A stretch of DNA of 64,000 bases from assembly GCF_037975245.1 (NCBI RefSeq), contig NC_092579.1, positions 13,376,678 to 13,440,677 on the forward strand, in the 5' to 3' direction. A program made the translations under genes and the position numbers. Positions 39,201-51,021 of this stretch are shown here, piece by piece. The notes beneath the pieces are model-generated. The model did not search any database and was not told where the DNA came from. It saw only the letters and a list, made by a program, of their open reading frames with translations. The stretch's first letter is position 1. Every line of letters begins with the position of its first letter. The DNA is from Apostichopus japonicus. Lineage: Eukaryota; Echinodermata; Holothuroidea; Aspidochirotida; Stichopodidae.

Positions 39201-42200
39201 GAAAAAAGAGGAATATTGGCAAGTTAACTTTGACACTGCTAAATCAATAGAAGGATAGGTAGATACGATGTTATTGCAAGTGTTATTAAACTAATTAACT
39301 AATTACTTCTTACTTTCTGTTAATTTCAGGTAAACAATGGTACTTCAGAGCATCCATATAGACGTAGCACTATTTCTGGTTTAATTGAACAGAAGATATA
39401 TCTGGCAGGAAGTAGACTAGACTTATTTAAGAGGGTGCTATACCAAAATAGTAAAAGATATAGAAGATTTATACCCCTCTGATGCAGTATTCCATTGCCA
39501 TCAACCATAATGATCTGAAAACGGAAAATGAAACTTGGTGAAAGAAAAATAACATCAAAAGGAAAACAAGAAGGAAAAATACAAATGACTTTGCTTTGGA
39601 TTTAGAAGTCTAATTGGACACAAAATATGAGAGAAGTGCATGGATAGGGATGCTTATTAAGTTAGCAAAAAAAGAAACCACATCAGTTCCGTGTAGACTG
39701 ATAAACCGGTGGGTTAACAAATGCCTGTAATATTATTTTGAAGGAACATCAAGCAGAAAGGTTTCTTTTACATATTTCATACATTTTAGTTTTCCATTAC
39801 CAAGTTAAGGTTACCATTTCATCACTTCGAACAGTGTCATCTTAAGATGGCATCCAGCAAAACAAATTTGCTTCACATGATCTGATGCTGTTATTAAGTA
39901 ATCAAATATTTCTCTATCATATGGTTTTCATTGTCTTTAGACAGTCCAGTTGCTTCGAGTAAGGAACCATATGGATTGTTCAACATACAAATTTGTAACA
40001 ATTATTAAGTGTACCTGTGGTTTCCCATCCTTCAATTTCTCCAGACATTCCTGAAAGAAGGCAACCTCTCTGAACGCCAAAAAGCCTGATGCATACGGAA
40101 CTGTCATATCGATGATATCAGTCACAATTTCAGTGACCTAAACCAAGAAAAAGCAAAACTTTTCAAAAATAACAAAAATTTATTTCCAAGTTAGAACACA
40201 TAGTTGTGTTGAATCTTAAAAGGGTTATCCGTATGAGATATATTTGTGCAAGTCTCTCAATTCTGAGTTGATACTGAGATATAATTCAAACATTAAGTAT
40301 ATATACATATGTACAACCAGAACATACCATACCTACATTTGATTTCTTGCATTCCGTCTTCTTCCACCTAACCAGAACAAATTCACAAACACACACACAC
40401 AAATGATTGTCAGTACAAAAGAACTATTCTCTCCTTGTCACTGGTCTTTAATTATAAAATCAATGTGCTAGAGACAGAGATAGTACCCATTACCGCTGAA
40501 GAGAAATATTCCAGATTGCTAATTTGCAATATCTTGATGTGACACAGAGACAGCTACTCCATCATAATTAGATAAGCTCTGATTATTCCAAGAAAGAAAG
40601 TTAAAGTAGAAGTCGGGATAAATGCAAGTGCTTTGCTTAAGCTGCTTTGTCATTAAAATCTCTGTCGGGATGTCCTTGTAAAAAAATACATTTGGAAATG
40701 TTTGCTTGATGGTAATAAATGCACAATGAACGCAAGACTTTATGAAAATGAAAATACATTGTTAGTATTGCTAATGTGTCTTTGCCTAAATAATTTTACA
40801 GGATAAACAAAAGGATAGGGTTTTGACTTTACTAGACAGACGTGAGGATGTCACTCTGTTGCCAGACAAATTACATTCACTCTTAAAAATGTCTTGTTTA
40901 ACTGAAAATTAGAGCACAATAATGCTGGGTTTTATCTACTTATTAATGTGCAAAATTCGTGCAGTGAATATTTATAAAAAAAACTGTAATTGTCTGACTT
41001 CTTGCACTAATTTAGAGCTGACATACGGAGCGGTTAAAGATAATAAACATATTTGAGTATAGTCATCCTTTTTACAATAAACTTAACAATAAAAGAAAAA
41101 TATAATATAAATTGATATGTCTGGATTTTTTCCTAAAAGGAAAATTTAAAGATAGTTTTTCTCAATTTTTCTTCCGAGTCACCTGCTAATCGTAATCCAT
41201 AATTATATCAAATTTGCGGATGTTCGTAACATTGCACTTTACATCGATATCAAATGCAGGACACGAAAGTATGAAGTTACCTTTTAACCAGGTTGACAAA
41301 TTGAATTCGCTTTGATATCTTCTACATATATCATCACAGTTCTAATGGTTTATGAGCTTAAACTAGACAAGCCAGTCAATCTGAAGTATGAGCTTCCCTA
41401 GAACACATGTATGTTGATTGGTTTCCTAAGAGCTACTGTAAAGAATCACATCTATGTTTGTTTTAATTAACTGTCTGTAAAGTATCAAAACAAAGTTTTT
41501 GCCACTAGTTATTTTGAATTAATAATGTCAGTACCTCCAGGGAAGGATAAGAACATGTAACCAAGGCAACACAGGCCCTTGTGGTTCCATTCACAAATGA
41601 AATGTCAACACCAGCGATTAGTTTCAGTCCGTCAAAAGTGGCACTTTCCTGCCATGGTTCAGTGTTGGCATCGATTAACTGCATCTTCAGCTCATCTTGT
41701 TTTCTGGATTTAAACGAAAAGATATTACCAGCCGGTGAAAATTATACTTTTAGTACTTGACAATTTCTATTATCTGAAAATGTTAAGCTGTTAGTCTGAA
41801 ATTAAAGTAAACAGTTGGGTACTGCTGCTACTGCAGATAAAAGCCTCATATATAGTGTGAACAAAATATATACAGATATTTATATTATTATTTTCAGTTG
41901 GCCATTCTGTAATGAATTGGTTACTGTAATGTAGTAAATATTCAAGTAAAACATATCTTCATTAAGAAAGGTAGACTCCACAGTTTAAATAAACAGGTAA
42001 AACATATTTTAATATCATAACTCATGAATCATGAAACTTTCTTAACAGTGTTTTAAGCTACAAATAGTGAAACAAAAACACAATCATGTTTCTTTCAAAG
42101 TTTTAAGGATCTGTCTTAAAACAAATGGGAAAAAACAATAAAATTACCATTGGTACTCCTTAGCAAATTATCTGAATAGTAATAAATAAGTAGTGAAATG

Positions 42201-42463
42201 GGCAGCAATTCAGTTTTTGGTATATTCTTGTTACACATGTATGCAATATGAGCGTGACAGTTTAAGAAAATTTTGATTTCATTTCTTGAGCAAGAACAAA
42301 AAGGGTTTGGGCAAACCATACAATAGTATTCTATAACTGAATCGCATACATGGCTTTTGGTAAAGGATAAGTTCCAAAAATTAGGAGGTAAGTGTTAATA
42401 TTCTTACTGCCTCCATGTTTCAAGCTGTTCTTCATTTACAGTATTCCCTTCTTCTCCCTCCAT
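36219..42463 (-). CDS. ENDOV: Endonuclease V (inosine-specific endonuclease), complete, 8 coding exons
   Basis: Endonuclease V cleaves nucleic acid near inosine; the animal enzyme acts mainly on inosine in RNA. Coding exons in transcript order: 42463-42408, 41703-41535, 40137-40015, 39514-39475, 39022-38910, 38185-38114, 36862-36734, 36257-36219. All have AG/GT borders and compatible phases, giving 246 aa. An in-frame TGA lies 24 nt upstream of the ATG at 42463. Family motifs in order: GVDISFV with metal ligand Asp52, PYASGFLAFRE (wedge-like PYxS, Glu99), VDGNG (Asp121), GFGVACHLGVLTD, GIAKKL, SVGHK (His209) and the RIPEPVRQ end. All expected catalytic acids are present. The protein ends in a short KKKLRDS tail and lacks the long C-terminal extension of human ENDOV (about 282 aa). 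Introns are about 450-1400 bp. The gene is head to head with DNAL4. Identity is secure; the untranslated ends were not determined. Confidence 0.96.
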
Positions 42464-43679
42464 TCTGTACCACTCTAAAATGTGTCAATAATTGCATCAA
42501 ATGCCTTCCCTTGCACATGCAGCATTATACTGATAAACTGAATTAGCTGTGGAAGATAAAAATTGATAAACACATTAAGAATAGCTGCTGTTTGCACTTG
42601 CATCATATTCACCATATCTCCTGCTTTGACATCACCTGGGCTGCAATATACGTCACAACATGTCAGTGTGAGTATTATTGCTATCATCACACAGCTATAT
42701 ACTGCAACCACTTTTGCTGTGTGGTATACAAAGGTACCGCTAGAAAAGGGACTCTAACTGAAGTGAAATAGTGGCAGCAGTCAATTGTCTTGATCATGAT
42801 TGATGTCCACACAAATCGCCCAAAGGGTTGTTGACTATTGCTCCTTCTTTGCCCAAATTAGATGTAGTTATTCAGAAGCTGCTTGAAGGATAGCACTGTC
42901 ATTAATGATATCAAGTTTTTACCCCTTTGATCCTGAAACATGCTTTACGACCAATATCGTGACACTGGTTTGATTTAACAAACTTTCATTAATTATGTAA
43001 TGTTTTGATATCTTTGATCCTGAAACATGCTTGTCAGTCAATTTCATGACATTAATAATAAAAGTATAACATAAATTATAGCCTCAATTTCTTTACAAAG
43101 TGTAGTCAGACATATATCATCAATCTTGATACTATTGATTAGTACAGTATCATTCCCTTTACAGTTACACTATAATCTTGTACACAATTCGTGTAACCAG
43201 TACAAGCACTGAATACAAATATCAACAGACTTCATCATAACATAAATACTGCTTACCATTTCATGCAGAAATGTCAAACATTGACATGTTCATAATACAC
43301 TAACGAAAATAATGAAAGTTCATCAAAATGAAGTACAAAGTTCGATATTCAGTAGCATCTAAGATAAATCCAAAAGTTACACTTACACCAAAGGGGCTCA
43401 GAATTTGTGTCATGCCATAGGCGCAGCCATTTTGTTTGTTGAGCAACGGAAACTGAGTCTGCGCACACCGTCCAGAATAAAGGTTTCCATAACAATAATT
43501 AGGTTACATATGAAACGTTATGGGCAATCGAGGACTCGCATAGTAACATTCTACTATCGACTACACACTGAAAATATTTCATTCGTATCATGCAATACAA
43601 GGTCTGAAACCGAGATTTAATTTAACTAAGCCATCCAGCCTAGCCTATAGCTTGAAGGAATCTTTTACTGAAATAGAAA
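42464..43679. promoter_or_regulatory. Divergent promoter interval between ENDOV and DNAL4
   Basis: These 1.2 kb separate the ENDOV start codon (minus strand) from the DNAL4 start codon (plus strand), so they should hold both 5' untranslated regions and promoters. The CpG-containing stretch at about 43415-43560 is the best candidate core. It has GCGCAGCCATTTTG at 43421-43434, which on the minus strand resembles a YY1 site, a TGCGCAC half-site resembling NRF1 at about 43460, and GTTTCCATAACAAT at 43483-43496, a weak match to the RFX X-box consensus that often drives ciliary genes. No TATA box is evident. A repeated 20-mer beginning TTTGATCCTGAAACATG occurs near 42936 and 43013. The interval is certain from gene geometry; the factor sites are inference. 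Confidence 0.5.
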
Positions 43680-45932
43680 ATGGAGGATCAACAAGAAGGA
43701 AAGAAGGAGGAGAAGGAAACAGACTACCGAAGGTTGCAGAGTTATCCTCTCATACGGGTAAAGTAACTCTCTGGCATACAAACAGTAGCCTAATTTACCC
43801 TGGATTGAGCTTAACCATACATGTTAACTACCCAAAAGGTAGCCTATGCCTAGGAACTTGAGTTAACCTTAAATTAGGGGACTAAGTTAAGATAAGCATT
43901 GGACACTAAACCTACCGTCAAACGCAGCATTAGATTGCACCAGATCAATAACCCAGAACTTCAGCCTGACAGACAGCATCTGTGTCATGGCAGCTCCAGT
44001 GCTTTGCCCCAGATGATTGAAAATATTGAACCTAGCCTAGGACTTTCTATTCTTGAGACTTGGCCTAACTTAGAATAGTTTATTGGAAAGTATTAGGGTA
44101 CCAATAATAACTTCATGATGCTGCATCAAGTCCCATGTTTCACCATTCTGAGTCATCCATTTATTGTTACTGCAACTAAGGTAGGTTATGTGAACTTGTG
44201 GTAAAAATCAGAAAGGGAATTGAGGTGTCATTCTCTAATTAATTTTGAAAAGGTAAAACAACTATGTTGCTTTAATAAAACTCCAATAAAAAAGTGGAAG
44301 AATCTGACCGGTGAAGATGGAACTTGACACATGATGCCAACTATTGAACAATTTCTTTTCTGATTTAGTATTGCACTTTATATTCGTGATTTCAACTATT
44401 GAGTTGGTCAAATTTCGCCTGAATGAAGTAGATTAATAAGGAGTTGAGTCTAAGCAGTCAGACTTATAACAAAAAATTTCCTCAAGTTGTGCATGGGTTC
44501 AATAAATGGGAGTAATAATTCATGAAAGTGCCTCGATTAAATTAAGGATATATGGAATTGGTGTTTCTTCTTATATAAATTATATCCATGTTTGTTGAAG
44601 ATTTGTTGAAAATTGTGTTTCTAAAGGTGTTCACACCTTGACTCTTAGACAAAGCCACTTCACTGTTCAACAGTTCAGCTTCATGAACAACACAGAAGGT
44701 GAAGTTAGGGGACATACATAGTTAATGTAACCATCATTTATAAATGTGAATTAAAAAAAAAAATTGGCTCACTCCTCTGTAAATATTGCATTTTACATCT
44801 GACTGTTCCTTATGTAACCTTCAAAACAAACAAATGGACATTTATTTGACTACTGTGTACAATAGAATTGCACATTCATAAGTTATTGTCAAAGTTATCA
44901 CATGACAAATTCATTCATTCTCCTCTGTTTGTTTCAGCATTCAGATATGAATGAAGAAATGAGGACAGAAACAATGGAACTGTGTGTTACAGCATGTGAA
45001 AAATTTTCAAACAACAATGAGGTTTGTTTTACGATACTTTAAAATATTAATTTTTCAGAAAAAAGTTGCTGATTGATTGTCTCATTTATGACTGTATCTA
45101 AACAGCTCATCCAATGTCTTATTGATATGAATTGTAGGAGGTACCCTGTGCTACACTGAGAATCCCTTCGTGTGACATCTTAAAATTAATGAACATTTTG
45201 AAACCTTAACTCTCATGACGTTATCACTGAAACATCATGTCCATGTCCATGTGCAAGGTAAGGCCACTGTTGCACAGAATGAAGTTAACATTTCAAGTCC
45301 TCAGCCTTTGAAATCAATATTTATATCACAAACTATGTCATCCCTTGTTCTGGAAAATTAATAAACATTCTTCCCATAGGTCATCTCATGTGTTTTTTGT
45401 TTATGCATTAAATATTCATGAGGCAACTAAAGTGCTTTATGTAATGAAATGTGGTTAAAATAGAACATGAAAAAAAAAATGAATACATGTAGTTTCTTTC
45501 CATTATCATATGTCGATCATGCTACATATATAGCAAATTAGAGTTCATGATGGAATGACAGCAAGTTATAAAAATATAATGTTTAGAGCTATGGTTTGAA
45601 TATCCTTCCTCGGTGCTCTCTCTGCCCTTTACTGAGTAGGTGCAGTGTGGCTGTTTCAAAAGTGATGACAAATATATCTAGCAAGATAAAAGAAAGGTTT
45701 CTTTAATAGTTAAAAACATTGATGTAACTCTTTCACTCACCTTACATAGTTTTATTTTTAACCATAGACTGCTGCTAAGATGATCAAGGAGACCATGGAC
45801 AAGAAGTTTGGAGCATCTTGGCACGCGGTTGTCGGCGAAGGATATGGATTCGAAATAGCCCATGAAGTGAAAAATCTTCTTTATATGTTCTTTGGTGGGA
45901 ACCTTGCAATAACAGTGTGGAAATGCTCATAA
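43680..45932 (+). CDS. DNAL4: Dynein light chain 4, axonemal (LC8-family), complete, 3 coding exons
   Basis: This is a DNAL4-type dynein light chain, a small LC8-fold subunit of outer-arm axonemal dynein; the family also acts in cytoplasmic transport. Exons are 43680-43757, 44938-45021 and 45768-45932, all phase 0 with GT..AG introns of 1180 and 746 bp. They give 108 aa, close to the 105 aa of human DNAL4. An in-frame TAG sits two codons upstream of the ATG. The variable charged N-terminus (GKKEEKETDYRRLQ) is followed by the near-invariant core: RHSDMNEEM across the first junction, METMELCVTACEKFSNNNE-type sequence in exon 2, then AAKMIKETMDKKFG, VVGEGYGFEIAHEVKN and the terminal FFGGNLAITVWKCS. 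No break or missing residue is seen. It diverges from ENDOV, and a shared promoter region is likely. Confidence 0.97.
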
Positions 45933-48900
45933 CATTTTTCTAGCATGTGAACACATTCCTAACAAAACCTTGGTGTAATTCCCTCCCCCCCCCCCCCCCG
46001 TACAAAAGATGATTATAATTCACTTTTGCATATTTATGAGCTTCTCCCAATTAATCTTCGTGCAAAATTACTCATAATTAATATCTCATTGTGGTGTTAT
46101 ATTTAAAGTCTTACCATTACTAAAAATGGCACAAAACAAGAAAGAAACCTTTTCAACAGTTGTATTCAAAAAAATCCGGTGGGTTCTGTGCGGGAAGGAG
46201 AGAAAGTGTTTTCATCAGTTCATGTATTACGATGTACCATAATTCACACCTGTATATGTATTTATACAGGTTTTATCATTTCTTCCATGATGTAAATTTA
46301 CTTCTTAAGTCCTTTCCGCTTGTTGCGTTACCTCGCTGTTCGAATGGACACAACAAGGTATATGAAATGGAAAATATTAGAATGTACTTAAGACAAGTTT
46401 TTCACTTTTCCTTTAAATTTTTAATTAATTTAATTATTTGCTCTTCTCCTCATATTCAATACTTTACAGATTTGTTCGCATTTGTGTGCTTATCCGGTCA
46501 TAGATGCAGCTTTTAAGTAGCAAAAATGGTAAGGTACTGTAGATGTGATTGTTCACAGACTTTTCTCTAACCAGAGGGAATGTTATACGATATGGTACCT
46601 TTATGGTAAAATACATCCAGTTTGAAGCCAATGTCCCGTAACTACAGTTTTGAATTTTGTCATTCTAGCAAATGTTAGAAACTTTACCCATAATCAACAA
46701 ATTCAGTTATTACCAAAGATTTTTAAGGAAAGGTTTGTGGTGGATTTCAGGGAAAATTGAACCAGTATGGCACTGCAAAATGCTGCACGAAAAGGGTAAA
46801 ATTGCTATACAATTGCAACAATGTATAGCAGTGTTTGTACACAGGAGTTAAAAAATAGTTTAGAACAGATGAAACCTTCAGAACTGCTAAAGAAAATTCG
46901 AACTCTTGATTATTCCCTGGAGTTTTTCACTGACTTTTTCATCAATAACTTTTCTTTTCTTACCATTTTAAGACGAACCATTTTTTTTCATTTAGTTTGT
47001 TTGGTTCTGAGTTTCTGACATCACCTTCCTCAGTTTAAGAATATTTTCATGCTGAGTGGTGTGAATGAAAATCAAATGTTGAACTTTTCCTAGCATTGTA
47101 TTCCCTTTGCCCAACGATTTGAGTTGAAAAGCACAATTTCAATGTGTGCTTTCAGATGTTTACAGTTACTTGTGGTACCACATTGGCAAGACTGTCAGTC
47201 TAAATAATTGTTTCTTGGCAAGAAGCACAGGGTGACATCATATTTCTTGTTGGCATTAGTACATAGCATTTGAAAGATGTAAACTTTATCTAGTGACTTC
47301 AATTTTTTTTTTTCTCTTTGCAAAAACGTTAGTTACCTCCTAGAACAAAAAGAAGAATACAAATACCAACAGCATACTTCATACTAATGCAAGCAAGATC
47401 ATTTCATAAATATATACATATAGATATATAAATATCTTACAGCTAAATGTACAGTTTACAATATAGTTGTTTTGCTTTTGCTTATCAATTTGATTATCTT
47501 TTCATATTTTGTTTTGTTTGATTAGTTTTTGTACTAAATTAAGGTCAATTAGCTCACAATTTCTACAATCCATGTTAACTATTGTATAAAAGACCAAAGC
47601 TAATAGAATACAACTTAAATTAAAAGTCCATCTTATGTCTTTTCTTATGTCAGTTTGTACCTTGAATATGTCCTGATAATGTATAATTACTTGATAAGTT
47701 CTTAGTCATCGAAAACAGCCATATCTAAAATTTGGGGTGGTGAGAGCCTAGTGAGTAGCCAAAAGATAATTGAAAATTACTTTCATTATGTCCTGATATC
47801 ACCACACTGTAGAATTTGATATGAATTCCTCAGTGGTCTGTGATGAAGTAACTTTGCAGACACTATTAAACAGTCTCACGAAAGTAATGGTCGGGTAGCA
47901 GAACTGTTTGAGTTTTCTTGAGTTTAAAAGGTTATTCCGGTGGCTAAAGTTGATTGCTTGATAACAATGCTCGAACATTTCTGCAGGTTTAGTTCAAAAC
48001 CACATCAACATGGCATTTTGTATGGCAAAGAAATTTGTTTTCAAGTTGGTGTTTGTTTGTTCGTTTCTTGGCATTCTTTGTGAATTCATCTTGCAGCAAT
48101 AGTGTCAATAATGTCATCAGGGCACTTAAGCTGAAAGGGTTTATTTGTTTATAATATTTAACTCTATTATTCACAGAGGGATATAATATTTCTGGGAAAA
48201 AAAGTAGCATTTTTATGAAATTCTGAATGCAAAGAAACTTGACAGGTGTCTAATTATATCAGGATAAATCAATAAGAAGATTATAAAAGGAAAGCAAAGC
48301 TTTTGAAGAACCTTAGCCATTATTACATAATTTACAGTCTACTGTGATCCACGCCAGGGAAAAAATGAGGCTCTTGCCATCAACCAGACATTGAGTTAGG
48401 GACAAGATATTGATAAAGGGTGTCAAATGATGGTGAAGTATGTTTAGTTGGTTTTTCTGCCACTGGAATATCCCTTCAAGTCACAGTCTAGTGCAAGTGG
48501 GCATAATTTCCTTGATTCTAATGGAATCATTGACTTTAAAGATCTGCATTATTGGTTCCAATTATTGCACGCTATAGCTAGGAAAGTTTTTTGATTACGT
48601 AATCGACCTCAAACAGTCGTAAATCGACCGCAGGCTCTACAGTAGTACAGTTGGCACTAACGTCACGTCTCGACGTAAGTCAGTGTTAGATTCGAATTTT
48701 CTGTCAGGATGGGCCAACATTTCAAGCACTCTATCACAGAAACTAGAATTCATCACAGGGCAAGGCTTAGGGCGATACAAAACAAAAAAAATTATATGAC
48801 CGGAAGGACTGGTTCCCATTTTTCACCCCAAAAAATTCCTTTCACAACATTAGGCTCTTTGTGTAAACACTGTGGAAGTATGTTCATGTCTTAAGTGTAG

Positions 48901-51021
48901 TTAATCATACAGCGTTCACACACAAAGACCCTCTTACAAGAAAAATATGTGGCATGCGTTGCAGACTAATTGGTAAAAAGAGGTCATTTTACGACCAAGG
49001 CAGGTCAATAACGTAATCCGAAGAAACCTTTTCATGATGGCGTGATATAGCTGGGGTCTAGACAGCAGACCAAGGGCGTAGGAACCGGGGGGGCTGGGGG
49101 GCGCCAGCCCCCCAGTGAAAAATGTGGAGGGGCGGAAGTATCATTCCGCCCCCCCGCTTCACACGTCAGAAAACCCCTTTTTCATTTCCAAATGAGAAAA
49201 AAAATCTCATTTGGAGCACCAAATTGCATCTAAGGCCAGGTGAAAATACAAAATTAAGTTTACAAAATGGAGTCGGTGTTGAAGTGTGCTATATTGCACC
49301 AAATTGCATCTGAGGCTACCTGGAAATGCAAAAAATTCCAAAGGGGAGGGGGACACCCCCTCCCCTTAGACCCCTCCCCCAGGCCGGCCATAAGTCTTCA
49401 GCCCCCCACTCAAAAGTACCTTCCTACGCCACTGCAGCAGACACTTATATTTCTGGAATGATAAAAAATATTCCCAATTACTGTCACTTCATAATGGCTT
49501 GAGTCATTGATCAATTGCTGCGTAAGAAAGTTGACCTGGTAATGGGTACTTTCTGCCTCTGTGGAATGGGGATTAAATTATCCATGCGTGTTCTTATCTC
49601 AAGAAACTTCTAATTAAAGCTACATTCATGCCATTTTTGTGTTGCGTTGTACATGTATGCCATCCTTAGCAAGCACCATAATTTTAATATCACGCCCTCT
49701 ATGGCGCACGACCGCATCACGTTGAAACGCATTACATTAGGTATGTTATAGGACACAGACACAGGGCCTGTTTTTTCCACCTCTAACACCAGACCCCACT
49801 CTGTTAGACTATATTCAATTTTTTTCATTTGATATTCAATTTTTCTATTTCTCAAAATGTTCTTCTTTATTAGATCTCTTCTAATAACCACTAGCTAGGA
49901 TACATGTACACTGTTTCTACTTTGGTTTATAACTAGGCTTCCAATTATAGATAGTAACTTGATTCCAATTGAAAGTATAAATATCAATAGTCAGTGTGGT
50001 GCGTGTGTTGGTGTTGTCCGAGTCAGGAGGGGATCGAAAGATGAGTCGACTTTATTGCGTGGAATAACTTTGTTAGTTATAGTCATGTTCACAGTATGTG
50101 AAAAGAAACCTTAAAAATAATGACTCGGCCGCTACCACCCACATCCACTAGCTTCATTAATTCGTTTCGGTCCACGGGTAAGAGACGGTGAAAGATGGGG
50201 TACAATGCAGGGGAGGGGTGATTCAAGCTTCGAGGTCCAGACTAGGAACATGTGACAATATGGACCCTCTTTGCAGTTCAGTAATTGCATTTCGTAAACG
50301 CAAATTTTCAACAATTTGATTTCCCCCCTTCCAAATAGGGGAAAATTAAATTTGTGTTTTACATTTTTCAACAACAGAGGCCTTTTAAATTATTATATCA
50401 TTATTTTTGTTTCTCATAAACCACATGGCATAGCATATGATGACCCTTAATTGTTTAATTAGGCCTACAACATGATCATGGAAAAGGATACTGTTCATTG
50501 TCAAAAACTGAAAAGGAGCACTTCTAAATCGTGGAAAGGGGCACTCAATTGAGGGTTTTTTTGTCTTACAAAACTATGAGAACGCGTGCCTCCTGTGCCA
50601 CGGTTCAGTTTCCCCTGTCCACCAGCGTTTTAGAAGAAGAACGCATGCCATGTGGGATATGTACTTTTAATATTCTGTTCAATATACTCAGATTATATTT
50701 ATCAAAAAAAAGTGGCTGAATGAACAAAGGGCCTTCTCCATTTTACTCCGTTCACGATAACTTACCGCCTTATTGATACTTTTCAGTAACTTTTGACACA
50801 AATTGACAGCGGCTGGTTAAGGAAATCTTGTCTTTCAGCTACTGGTAACTTGATATTGTGTACCTTGGTATTCTGGTTGACTTGGTAAACAGTTCTACTG
50901 GAGCTGATAATGACCGGCGCTTTTACGACAAAATAGTACAGTACACGGCATAATGTTCATGTTAAGCTTGTGAGCTCAGCAATTTGTTGAAGTTTTGCCG
51001 TCAGGTGCTACGATCCTTGCC
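45933..51021. other. Intergenic interval between DNAL4 and SDR42E
   Basis: It contains the DNAL4 3' end, a 15-base C run near 45985, the hAT-type element at 49063-49442 and presumably the SDR42E promoter just before 51022. A 118-codon plus-strand frame at 46160-46516 has low-complexity hydrophobic/aromatic content and no recognisable domain. No further gene is supported. Confidence 0.6.
49063..49442. mobile_element. Non-autonomous hAT-type transposon with 8-bp target duplication
   Basis: The body is 49071-49434 (364 bp). Left end CAAGGGCGTAGGAA and right end (reverse complement) CAGTGGCGTAGGAA match at 12 of 14 positions. The flanking direct repeat is CAGCAGAC at 49063-49070 and 49435-49442. 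The subterminal regions are rich in G/C runs and hold a near-palindrome GGGGGGCGCCAGCCCCCC around 49095-49112. A direct repeat of a CACCAAATTGCATCT motif (near 49217 and 49297) lies inside. It is intergenic between DNAL4 and the SDR gene and has no coding capacity. Confidence 0.9.

Noticed and set aside
46160-46516. 118-codon plus-strand frame after DNAL4
   Set aside because: Aromatic/hydrophobic low-complexity composition typical of AT-rich DNA, no domain, no splice context.
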